A stretch of DNA of 64,000 bases from Thermanaeromonas toyohensis ToBE (GTDB taxonomy: Bacteria; Bacillota; DSM-521; Neomoorellales; Neomoorellaceae): assembly GCF_900176005.1 (NCBI RefSeq), contig NZ_LT838272.1, positions 1,507,587 through 1,571,586 on the forward strand, read 5' to 3'. Position numbers and translations under genes: made by a program. Below the pieces are notes generated by a model. The model saw only the letters and a program-made list of their open reading frames with translations. It did not search any database and was not told where the DNA came from. How positions within the stretch are numbered: the first letter of the stretch is position 1; every line of letters begins with the position of its first letter. This document shows positions 23,462 to 31,722 of the stretch, in pieces.

Positions 23462-24475
23462 GTGGTGGGAGTAGCTTATGCCATCTTCTACGCCCATGAG
23501 GAACCCCCAGCACCACCAGGGTATGCGGAAACCCAAGGCCCTCTGGACAAGGGGCTGTTAAACGTTCTGTTTTTCTACGACGCAGTGCACTACTTGAGGA
23601 TAGCTCAGGAAGGGTACTCTTTGGAGGAAACACCCTGGTTTCCTCTGTACCCGTTGCTGATCCGGCTCTCAGGGGGAACGGCGGCTTCAGCAGTCACCAT
23701 ATCAAACATCTGTTTTTTTACGGGGCTCGCTGCCATTTACAGGCTGGGGCGAAGAAGGGCCGTGTTGCTGGCTTGCGTTTCTCCCATCGGGATCGTCTTT
23801 TCGGCAGCCTACGCGGAATCGCTGTTTTTCTGCCTGGCCGCCTGGTTTCTCTTGTTTCTTAGAGAGAAAAAGTGGTTTTCAGCGGGATTTGTGGCGGGAT
23901 TGGGGGCGCTGAGCAGGCCGCCTGGCTGGGCGCTGGTCGGAGCACTGTGCTTGAGCGCTCTGCACAGGAGGGGTCGTGCGGAGCTTGGTGCGGCAGCGTT
24001 GGCTTTGGGGCTAGCTGCTTTGTACCCGTTTTACCAGTTTATTGTTTTCGGGAATCCATTTATGAATTCGGTCGTGAGCGAAGCCATTTTTTCGCGCCGT
24101 CTGATGTTCCCCTTATGGGGTACTTTACACGATGTGACCCGGCTCCTGTCGGGGGCGTTCGATCCCGGGATGGCTACAGTTGTATGTCTCAATTTGCTGG
24201 GTTGGTTGTGGTTAGGGGCCGGAATGGTGGTGCCAGACGTTGCGGTTCCTGGCGCTCTATACGTCATTTTTGTGCTCTCCTTCCCTATCACGAAACCTGG
24301 CTACATGCACGCGACCCACGCACTGCTCCGATATGCTTGTGTTTGGCCTGGTGCGTACTTGGGGTTGGCAAGGGCTTGCCGTACTGCTGCCTGGGTTGTC
24401 TCGGCAGTCGCGGGTTCGGCCGCGGTGGCTTTGTTTGTTTCGCTCCTCGTGGCGTATAAGTGCTTTGTTTTTTAA
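23462..24475 (+). CDS. PIG-V-like mannosyltransferase-type membrane protein (start uncertain)
   Basis: 337 aa with about eight helices. FFYDAVHYLRIAQEGYS, WFPLYPLLIRL and SPIGIVFSAAYAESLFF fit the PIG-V/GT-C family, which uses polyprenyl-phosphate mannose as donor. This agrees with the neighbouring polyprenyl-phosphate sugar synthase. The homologous first helix (WEPLAFCLACYIISRLF) is encoded just upstream in frame, but no ATG, GTG or TTG precedes it, so the annotated GTG probably truncates the protein or a frameshift lies near 23400. Confidence 0.65.
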   Translation: MVGVAYAIFYAHEEPPAPPGYAETQGPLDKGLLNVLFFYDAVHYLRIAQEGYSLEETPWFPLYPLLIRLSGGTAASAVTISNICFFTGLAAIYRLGRRRAVLLACVSPIGIVFSAAYAESLFFCLAAWFLLFLREKKWFSAGFVAGLGALSRPPGWALVGALCLSALHRRGRAELGAAALALGLAALYPFYQFIVFGNPFMNSVVSEAIFSRRLMFPLWGTLHDVTRLLSGAFDPGMATVVCLNLLGWLWLGAGMVVPDVAVPGALYVIFVLSFPITKPGYMHATHALLRYACVWPGAYLGLARACRTAAWVVSAVAGSAAVALFVSLLVAYKCFVF

Positions 24476-24528
24476 CCACAAGCTGCGGACCCTGAGGCGG
24501 CTTGCGGTGTTGAAAGGAGTGTTGCCGC

Positions 24529-25320
24529 GTGTGGACGGGGTTATTTCGCATCAGTTGCAATAACAGCAGGGCCAATGTAACAGGTCGAGTTTCATCAATT
24601 GTCGTCGTAGGCACCATACTTGTTGTCATTGTCCTCATGGTACCCGGGGTTACTTTCCGTTTGAAGGCGGGTGGCGCGTCTGTCACGGCCGAGGCTTATC
24701 TTCGCGCCGTGGCCGAGGGTGAGGTTGCTGTTGCCCGACAGATGTCTTTAGGCAGAGTTGCAGAGTTTGCTTCTAGGCTGGAGGACAAAGACTTAGCAGC
24801 TAAGGTAGAGGAAGTGAAGGCTGAAGTTGTGGCTTTGTCTGATGCCTGGGCCAGGGTAGAGGCAGTGGTAGAACTTACCTTGAAGGATGGCACTGCAGAC
24901 GTAGGATGGTATGAGTTGGGACTGTTGAAGGAAGGCGGGGTGTGGAAGGTTTATTCTTTTAGGGAGATAGGTCCGCGAATAGAAGGGAGTTGGGTTGGCA
25001 ATCAAAAGAAAGAGGACTTGTATGAGGTGGAGGCAATATTCAAGGGTTACATGGATGACCTCGCCATGGGGCGTTATAAAGAGGCGGCCCGTTGGCTGGC
25101 AGGGCCGGCTTTGAGGGAGCACCTGAAGGCAGAGCCGGTGCTGGGCAGAGGGAAAATCGTAGACCGGGTAGAGGAGGTGAGTTTCAGGGTTATCGGCCGC
25201 AGGGGAAAGCTTATGGTCGTGGAAGCCCGTTACCGTGTGGGAGGCAGGGACGTCCGGGTAGCGGTTACCGCGTACCGTACGGTAGTCGGGTGGAGGATGG
25301 TTGAAATAGCTAAAGTGTGA
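24529..25320 (+). CDS. Membrane-anchored protein with two NTF2-like domains, function unknown
   Basis: 263 aa, one N-terminal membrane helix (about 24-43) then two similar alpha/beta domains: EAYLRAVAEGEVAVARQMS... with WYELGLLKEGGVWKVYSF, and EAIFKGYMDDLAMGRYKEAA... ending MVEIAKV. This resembles DUF4878/NTF2-like lipoprotein domains. GTG 24529 has AAAGGAG at 24513-24519. A decayed paralogue lies at 31030-31716 with high similarity in the first domain. No function is known; it may be a surface or stress-related accessory factor. Confidence 0.6.
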   Translation: MWTGLFRISCNNSRANVTGRVSSIVVVGTILVVIVLMVPGVTFRLKAGGASVTAEAYLRAVAEGEVAVARQMSLGRVAEFASRLEDKDLAAKVEEVKAEVVALSDAWARVEAVVELTLKDGTADVGWYELGLLKEGGVWKVYSFREIGPRIEGSWVGNQKKEDLYEVEAIFKGYMDDLAMGRYKEAARWLAGPALREHLKAEPVLGRGKIVDRVEEVSFRVIGRRGKLMVVEARYRVGGRDVRVAVTAYRTVVGWRMVEIAKV

Positions 25321-25720
25321 AAAAGTGGAAAAAGCATGAAAAAATTATGCAAAAAGGAGTGGCTTTCATGTATGCTCTGCACAGATCTAAAACTTTGAAC
25401 GCAACTGTTGCTTTTTGCTGGTATTTTTCTGGGTTGCAAGTTAGCGCCGATCGTTTCCAGAGTAGTGGCGCTGTAGCTGATGATATGAAGGCAATAATAA
25501 CGCCTTTGTAGCTGTCCTATGTCACTGAACAGATTACCTAGCTGAAGGCTGGCTACACTGGCACTATCACTGAGATGACCGTTCAATAATGGCAAGGTGC
25601 TTAAGTAGTATAGGGAGTTGGGGTAGTTAACTTTGCAGGAGGACCGTGGTGACGCAGGGGGTACTGTGGGCAACACGGCCCTTTGTTTCTTGGGTTATTT
25701 TTGGGAAAGGAGTGAATTAT
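25321..25720 (+). pseudogene. Remnant reading frame with several in-frame stops
   Basis: 400 bp between genes. An ATG at 25368 with a strong AAAAGGAGTGG ribosome site opens a 47-codon frame (MYALHRSKTLNATVAFCW...) that stops at TAG 25509; beyond it the same frame continues to look protein-like (LSYVTEQIT, LKAGYTGTITEMTV) but is broken by further TAG and TAA codons. Best read as the 5' remnant of a decayed exported-protein gene. No other feature seen. Confidence 0.4.
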
Positions 25721-28009
25721 ATGCATGGGTTGTCCAGAAAGGTCACGAAGGTGAGCATTGCGGTATTGCTCGCGCTCTTTATGGTGCTCAACTGTTTTTC
25801 TATTGTTAGCTTGCAAATGGCCTATGCTTCGGTAGTTCAGCCGATGATATCGGCTGGAACCTACCATTCTCTCGCACTAAAGTCTGACGGCACCGTTTGG
25901 GCGTGGGGGCAAAATTCCTATGGCCAGCTAGGAGACGGCACGACAACCAACCGTTATACGCCAGTTCAGGTTCAGGGCCTTTCTGACGTTGTGGCTGTAG
26001 CGGCTGGTGGTGGTCATTCTCTTGCCTTGAAATCTGATGGCACGGTGTGGGCGTGGGGGGCAAATAATTATGGCCAGTTGGGCGACGGCACAACGGCCAA
26101 CCGTTATACGCCGGTGCAGGTTCAGGGCCTTTCTGGCGTGGTGGCTATAGCGGCTGCTCTTGGTAGTCATTCTCTTGCTTTAAAATCTGACGGCACCGTA
26201 TGGGCATGGGGATACAATTACTATGGCCAACTAGGAGATGGCACGACAACCAACCGTTATACGCCGGTTCAGGTTCAGGGGCTTTCTAACGTTGTAGCTA
26301 TAGCGGCTGGGGGTTCTTATTCTCTTGCTTTAAAATCTGATGGCACGGTATGCGCATGGGGATACAATGGCCAGGGCCAGCTAGGCGATGGCACGACGAC
26401 CAACCGTTATACGCCGGTTCAGGTCCAGAACCAGAACCTTCAATCCAGCGTGGTGGCTATTGCGACGCATGGCAATCATTCTCTTGCTTTGAAATCTGAC
26501 GGCACCGTATGGGCGTGGGGAGCAAACGCCTATGGTCAGCTAGGAGACGGTACGACGACCAACCGTCTTACGCCGGTTCAGGTCTGGAACCTCTCCGGCG
26601 TAGTGGCTATAGCGGGTGGCGGCAATCATTCTCTTGCTTTGAAATCCGACGGTACCGTGTGGGCGTGGGGATATAACGGCGCTGGGCAACTCGGCGATGG
26701 CACGACGATCAGTCGTTACACGCCGGTTCAGGTTCAGGGCCTTTCTGGTGTGGTGGCTGTAGCGGGTGGCAGCAACCATTCTCTTGCTTTAAAATCCGAC
26801 GGTACCGTGTGGGCGTGGGGGCAAAATGGCTATGGCCAGCTGGGTGACGGAACTACAACGAATAGGACTACTCCGGTACAGGTGTTGAATTTAAATCTTG
26901 GACCCTGGATAACGAGTATCACGGTAACGCCTTCTCCGGTGAACCTCCCGAAGGGCAGGACGCAACAACTCACAGTGGTGGCGAACTATTCAGATGGTTC
27001 GAGCCAGGACGTTACAAGTTCGGCCACTTATAGCTCCATGAACCCCTCGGTAGCGAGCGTGTCTTCTTCCGGTCTGGTCACGGCGGTGAACACAGGAAGC
27101 ACCGCTATCACGGTAAGCTACGGGAGTTTGTCAACCCAAGTACCCGTTACGGTGACCGCAGCGGTGGTAGACAGCCTTACGATAACCCCGTCTTCTGTGA
27201 CTCTCCCGAAGGGCGGAACGCAGCAGTTGACGGTAACGGCGAACTACTCGGACGGTTCTAGCCAGGATGTGACCGGTTCGGCGTCTTACAGCTCCAGCAA
27301 CCCATCGGTAGCAACGGTATCTTCTTCCGGGCTGATATCAGCGGTTGAGGTCGGCAGTGCTGCTATCACAGTTAGTTACGGTGGGAAGACGAGCGAAGTA
27401 CCTGTGCAGGTCACAGCTGCCCAGGGTGGTCCGCTGATTAGCGAAATTAACGTTCTCGGCGGGGTCGCTTATGAGGTGAACGGCAGAGAGGTATGGTACG
27501 TGAATAGTGACATAGTCTCCATTGAGATTTCTTTTGTTCTGAGCGGAACTTATCACCTGCGATATGACCCGGGCAATGGTTCATGGCTGGGTTGGTACAC
27601 CCGCAACGGATCCGGAGTTGTGGAAACTGTGGTTCTGGCCAAGGGGATAGGCGCTAACCTGGTGAGGATAGAGGCCGAAAAGGACGGTAATACCGACTAC
27701 AGGGAGTTAATCATAGTGGTGGACCAGGTATCCCCAAGTATCCTTAAGCTGCGGGGGTTCAGAGGGGCTACGGCTACTAGTGATCCGAGTGGTACTGCTA
27801 TTTTGGAAATCAATGTTACCGACAACCTGCCCGGTCAGCTTTATTACCAGTACCAGATAAACGGAGGCATTCCCTCTTCTTGGTTCTCGTTAACTGGTGG
27901 AACCATAAGTATTCCTGGTCTCAGTCCTGGAGCAAATAGTATAACAGTGAATGTAAAAGACCAAGTGGGCAACGTGTCTTCGGCTACCATAACGATATTT
28001 CGCATTTAG
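25721..28009 (+). CDS. Secreted RCC1-repeat / Big_2 protein with shared C-terminal domain
   Basis: 762 aa. A signal peptide (residues 5-35, ...LNCFSIVSLQMAYA) is followed by seven RCC1-type blades of about 50 residues, each with HSLALKSDGTVWAWG and YGQLGDGTT, forming a seven-bladed beta-propeller. Next come two Big_2 Ig-like domains (LPKGGTQQLTVTANYSDGS), a linker, and a C-terminal Ig-like domain ending TITIFRI shared with three neighbours. ATG 25721 has AAAGGAG at 25706-25712; an upstream in-frame start at 25646 is rejected. No LPXTG or SLH. Probable surface or pilus-associated adhesin (inference). Confidence 0.85.
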   Translation: MHGLSRKVTKVSIAVLLALFMVLNCFSIVSLQMAYASVVQPMISAGTYHSLALKSDGTVWAWGQNSYGQLGDGTTTNRYTPVQVQGLSDVVAVAAGGGHSLALKSDGTVWAWGANNYGQLGDGTTANRYTPVQVQGLSGVVAIAAALGSHSLALKSDGTVWAWGYNYYGQLGDGTTTNRYTPVQVQGLSNVVAIAAGGSYSLALKSDGTVCAWGYNGQGQLGDGTTTNRYTPVQVQNQNLQSSVVAIATHGNHSLALKSDGTVWAWGANAYGQLGDGTTTNRLTPVQVWNLSGVVAIAGGGNHSLALKSDGTVWAWGYNGAGQLGDGTTISRYTPVQVQGLSGVVAVAGGSNHSLALKSDGTVWAWGQNGYGQLGDGTTTNRTTPVQVLNLNLGPWITSITVTPSPVNLPKGRTQQLTVVANYSDGSSQDVTSSATYSSMNPSVASVSSSGLVTAVNTGSTAITVSYGSLSTQVPVTVTAAVVDSLTITPSSVTLPKGGTQQLTVTANYSDGSSQDVTGSASYSSSNPSVATVSSSGLISAVEVGSAAITVSYGGKTSEVPVQVTAAQGGPLISEINVLGGVAYEVNGREVWYVNSDIVSIEISFVLSGTYHLRYDPGNGSWLGWYTRNGSGVVETVVLAKGIGANLVRIEAEKDGNTDYRELIIVVDQVSPSILKLRGFRGATATSDPSGTAILEINVTDNLPGQLYYQYQINGGIPSSWFSLTGGTISIPGLSPGANSITVNVKDQVGNVSSATITIFRI
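25866..26885 (+). repeat. Seven tandem 150-bp repeats encoding RCC1 blades
   Basis: The motif around 'tctgacggcacc' recurs at about 25883, 26033, 26186, 26336, 26495, 26645 and 26795, a spacing of 150, 153, 150, 159, 150 and 150 bp, always a multiple of three. DNA identity between units is high, so the repeat number could change by recombination without breaking the frame. Confidence 0.9.
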
Positions 28010-28131
28010 TTTTGCCTCAGATCTGCGACGGTTTTTCAGGTTGGAGGGGTTGCGTTAAGGTGTAAGAGATATTTTTTGGTGCCAGGTTTATCGTTTGGGA
28101 ATTAATTGTTTTTGTATGGAGGTGATAAAAG

Positions 28132-30672
28132 ATGACCAAAAGTGGTATGCGTACGCTTTTTCTTGTAACGTGTTTGATTTTATCTTTTGTAACGGCATGG
28201 GGGTTGGAGCCTAAAACGGCAGTTGCGGCAACATCCGTTACGTATAGTTCGCCAGTTGCGGATCAAGTATGGGATACTTCTCCCTACTTTCCTCCGAATC
28301 CCAACGCTGAACCTTTGTGGGTGTGTGCTTACCATTATGCTTCGACTTTTCGATATGTTAGGTCAGGAATAAAGTGGAATACCTACCCGTTCAATACTGC
28401 TGATACATCGTGGTATGAAGTGCAATCGATTAAGGTTCGTCTCTATTCCACCAAAGCGTATGCATCAGACCCGTCACATATAAGTTTTAGCGTGAGCAGT
28501 ATTAGCACTGATTGGTCGGAAAGCTCGGCACAGCAGTTACCCTCCACTGGTGCTTCAACTCCGGTTCCTTTGCCAACTCAAGCTAATACGTATTATGAAT
28601 GGTCAATAGCTGACTCGTGGGATCAAACTAATCGCAAGAACGCGGTCAAATACGGGGTACTGTTATTTGCAGGTGTTAAGTATTACAGCGGTGTCTTGCA
28701 GGGCAGCGACACTGCGGAATATTCTTTTCCTTCTAGAACGAACGCTAATTCAGCTTATCATCCAAAGCTTACCTTTACCTTTACCATCGTCAAAGCCCCT
28801 TTTGTGGCGGGTGCTTCCGCGACGCAGAACTCCATTACCCTGAATATCAACCGCAATGGCATTCCCAGCGGTGTTAACATCCATGTCTACCGAAACGGAA
28901 ATTTGGTGGGAACAATAAGCGATGCCAGCAGTGTTTTTACCGACACCGGTCTTCAGCCAGGTACATCTTACACTTATACACTGCGGGCCGAGTATTTGGG
29001 AGAATGGGGACCTGTGTCTCCTGCTTTCTCCTACCGTACCGTTCCCCCTACTCCTTCTGCGCCTAGTGCTTCTACAAGCATTATTCGCTGGTCACAGACG
29101 GTTGGCCGCGGTCGCGTGGTTCTAACCTGGCCTGCTGTCAACGGTGCCACAGGGTACAAGGTCTGGGTGTTTGACGGCAACACCTATCGGGGTTTTGATG
29201 TGGGTAACACAACTACTTGGGATTCTTCGGCAGCAAAGATTTACCCTGATCCCAACTGGCTTGGCGTACAGCCGGATAACAGCATCAGCTCTGATCCGTT
29301 CAACCATCAGGGAGCAGGCTTCGACCTCCAGGATGATCCGAACCTTTTGTACCGCAAGACAGTGGGCACAGCTTACGATAATGCTCATAATTATTGGTTC
29401 AGGGTTTCCGCCTATAACGAGTCCGGCGAAGCACCCATGAGTGGTGCTTGTACGGTGGCTCTTCCTCTGGCCACTGACCAGGAGCCCCCATCCGTTTCCG
29501 TGAGCGCTACATCCAAGCAGGGGTTCAAGAAGACATATACTCCCGACATCTATGTGGCGGTAAGCGCCTCAGACTCTTTGTCGAAACTCAGGAGCATAGA
29601 GCTTTCTAATGACGGTGTGAGTTATACCAGACTCTATGAAGTGCCGCTCAATCCAGACGGGAGCACTTCTGTTGGTAATTATTCCGGTATCTTTGAGTGG
29701 ACTGTCCTGCCGGGGGCTGAAACGAAGATTATCTACGTGCGGGTTGTGGACGCCGTGGGCAACAGTACGGTTGCCACTGACGCCGTTGTTTTAGCTGAAG
29801 ATGTGCTGCCTCCCAGTGTTCAGCTAAAGATTAATGGCGGAGCTGAGTTTACCACACAGCCCTTGGTTACCCTTACCCTTTCTGCTTACGATAATACTTC
29901 ACCAGTTTCCCAGCTGAAGATGCGGTTTAGTAATGATGGTAATTTGTGGTCACCTTGGCAACCGTTCCAGGAAAGTATGCTGTGGGACATAGCGAACGGC
30001 CTCTACGGAGGTAGTGGCTCCGCTGGAATAAAGAAAGTGTACGCTCAGGTTGTGGACCAGGCAGAAAATGTGGCCTTGGTTGTAGCACAAATTGGATATA
30101 ATCCGAACCCGCCGAATGGTAGCGTTACTATTATGAATGCTCGTCCCGGGATCTGGGAGGGCGAGCTTGCATTTTTTATCACAACGGACAAGCCCTCAAT
30201 TGCTCTAAACATTCCCGGTGCTGTCCAAATGCGTTTCGATTTAGGAACCGGAACCTACTCTGACTGGGAAAGCTACGCTATCCAAAAGACAGTCCTTCTG
30301 CCCAAGTACCAGGGCGCAGTTAGACTTCGTGTTCAGACAAAAGATGCTTATGGAGTCATTTCGAAGGCTTCAGACCTCCTGGTAGTGGTAGATTCAGTGG
30401 CGCCCACTATCCAGCGCTTGCGCGGTTTGAACGGGGCCACGGCGACGACTTCTTCCAGCATAACGCTAGAGATAAGCGCGACGGATAACCTGCCCGGGCA
30501 GCTTCAGTACCAGTATCAGGTGAATGGTGGTAGCTGGTCTTCTTGGGCTAACCTTTCGGGAAACACAATAAATGTTTCTGGCCTTACCAGTGGGGCCAAT
30601 AGGATAGCTGTAAATGTAAAAGATCTGGCGGGCAATGTATCTTCAGCTACTGTGACGATATTCCGTATATAG
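28132..30672 (+). CDS. Secreted mosaic protein: carbohydrate-type N-terminus, FN3 and Ig-like modules, shared C-terminal domain
   Basis: 846 aa. Signal peptide to about residue 33. The N-terminal 200 residues (YYEWSIADSWDQ, GVLLFAGVKYYSG) resemble DNRLRE/CBM-type beta-sandwiches of wall-linked proteins. Then FN3-like modules (GLQPGTSYTYTLRAEY; GRVVLTWPAVNGATGYKVWV), three Ig-like modules with the phrases 'VYAQVVDQAENVALVVAQIGY' split by linkers, and a final domain of about 90 residues ending TVTIFRI. From the FN3 module onward it is paralogous to the gene at 31723. Base composition is lower in GC than the flanks. No wall-sorting signal seen; function unknown, adhesin-like. Confidence 0.78.
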   Translation: MTKSGMRTLFLVTCLILSFVTAWGLEPKTAVAATSVTYSSPVADQVWDTSPYFPPNPNAEPLWVCAYHYASTFRYVRSGIKWNTYPFNTADTSWYEVQSIKVRLYSTKAYASDPSHISFSVSSISTDWSESSAQQLPSTGASTPVPLPTQANTYYEWSIADSWDQTNRKNAVKYGVLLFAGVKYYSGVLQGSDTAEYSFPSRTNANSAYHPKLTFTFTIVKAPFVAGASATQNSITLNINRNGIPSGVNIHVYRNGNLVGTISDASSVFTDTGLQPGTSYTYTLRAEYLGEWGPVSPAFSYRTVPPTPSAPSASTSIIRWSQTVGRGRVVLTWPAVNGATGYKVWVFDGNTYRGFDVGNTTTWDSSAAKIYPDPNWLGVQPDNSISSDPFNHQGAGFDLQDDPNLLYRKTVGTAYDNAHNYWFRVSAYNESGEAPMSGACTVALPLATDQEPPSVSVSATSKQGFKKTYTPDIYVAVSASDSLSKLRSIELSNDGVSYTRLYEVPLNPDGSTSVGNYSGIFEWTVLPGAETKIIYVRVVDAVGNSTVATDAVVLAEDVLPPSVQLKINGGAEFTTQPLVTLTLSAYDNTSPVSQLKMRFSNDGNLWSPWQPFQESMLWDIANGLYGGSGSAGIKKVYAQVVDQAENVALVVAQIGYNPNPPNGSVTIMNARPGIWEGELAFFITTDKPSIALNIPGAVQMRFDLGTGTYSDWESYAIQKTVLLPKYQGAVRLRVQTKDAYGVISKASDLLVVVDSVAPTIQRLRGLNGATATTSSSITLEISATDNLPGQLQYQYQVNGGSWSSWANLSGNTINVSGLTSGANRIAVNVKDLAGNVSSATVTIFRI

Positions 30673-30676
30673 CTTT

Positions 30677-30704
30677 ACCCCGGCACTGCCGGGGTTTTTC
30701 TTTT
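30677..30704 (+). terminator. Terminator after the 846-aa protein gene
   Basis: Stem ACCCCGGC / GCCGGGGT around a 3-nt loop, followed by TTTTCTTTT. The same terminator plus leader is repeated identically at 35638. Confidence 0.85.
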
Positions 30705-30720
30705 GGTTGGAGGGGGTGTT
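30677..30720 (+). repeat. 44-bp terminator-leader unit, copy 1 (copy 2 at 35638-35681)
   Basis: The 44 bp covering the hairpin terminator and the GGAGGGGG ribosome site of the next gene are identical to 35638-35681. Similarity continues about 100 bp into both downstream signal-peptide regions. Confidence 0.9.
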
Positions 30721-31716
30721 GTTGACGGCACGGAAAATACTTCTCGTTTTGGCCCTAGCGGGGCTTTACTTTTTCTTGCGGGAAGGACCGGCGGTTGCGG
30801 CCACCTGGGGCTACGGCATAACTGTTTCCAACACTCCTGGCACTATTGGCAGTTCTGCCACGCATTTGAAACAAATTGGGATTGGGGCTACTTGTATGCC
30901 TATGTAAACGGCAATTGGCAACAGGTGGCCTGGAATAGCGGGTCGTGGGACTATTAGGTAGATCTCCCTGCTAACACTAGCCAGATTAAGATCAAGCTGA
31001 CTACCAACTTCAGCTACTTATCGATCCCTACTTACGTTGCGGAAAGCTATCTCCGGGCTTTGGCGGGTGAGGATGTTGCGGCTGCCAGGGAGGTGTCCGT
31101 AGGCGGTGCCGCGGACGTTGCTTCTAGGCTGGAGGTCAAGGACCTGGCGGCCCAGGTTGTGGATATGAAGGTGGAGGTCGGAGCCTATTTCAGCAGTTGG
31201 GCGAGAGTTCTTGCTACCGTTGAGCTGACCTTGAAAGACGGCAGTCTGGATGTAGGCTGGTACGAGCTGGAGCTGGTGAAAGATGGCGGAGCATGGAAGG
31301 TGTACGGCCTGGGAGAAGCTCCTCCCGCGGTGAAGAGAAACATGGGCGTACTGTTCGAATGGGCACGTTGGTTGCCTCTACTTGGTAATAGTACAGAAGA
31401 GAGGGTACTTCAGGAGGCCGGAGCAGTATTCAGGGGTTACCTGGACGACGTGGCCGCGGGGCGGTATAAGGAAGCGGCACGGTAGCTGGCGGGGCCGGCT
31501 CTGAGGGAGCACTTATCAGCTGAAAGTGTCCTAGGGAAGGGCAGGCTGTTGGAACCTGTTAATGAGTTATCTATGAAGCTGTTGGGGAGAGACGGTAACC
31601 TGTTTGATTTTCTGTGCAGTTACTGGACTGAAGGAAAGAGCAACTCTGTGGTTGCAAGTTATTACAGAACAGCTAAAGGTTTTAGACTAGTCCAGATTAC
31701 GAACGTTAGGGGGTAA
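30707..31716 (+). pseudogene. Decayed composite gene: signal peptide plus paralogue of the 24529 gene
   Basis: Starts like the gene at 35682 (TTG 30722, TARKILLVLALAGLYFF, then AVAATWGYGI) but the frame shifts within 200 bp. From about 30860 a second frame (GYLYAYVNGNWQQVAW) runs to TAG 30955. From about 31030 the frame is clearly a paralogue of the 24529 product (AESYLRALAGEDVAAAREVS; LTLKDGSLDVGWYELELVKD) and is broken at 31483-31485 by TAG where the paralogue has a Trp (ARWLAGPALREHL), after which homology goes on to TAA 31716. At least one frameshift and two nonsense codons: not functional as one protein. Confidence 0.8.
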
Positions 31717-31722
31717 GCCGAA

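Noticed and set aside
25866-26885. Regular repeats considered as a CRISPR array
   Set aside because: The units are 150 bp, fully coding, in frame, and match RCC1 blades; there are no short identical repeats with unique spacers.
30955-31485. In-frame TAG codons that could be read as pyrrolysine or other recoding
   Set aside because: The aligned intact paralogue has Trp at the second site, and a frame change exists upstream; no downstream structure or methylamine-type gene is seen. Nonsense mutation is simpler.
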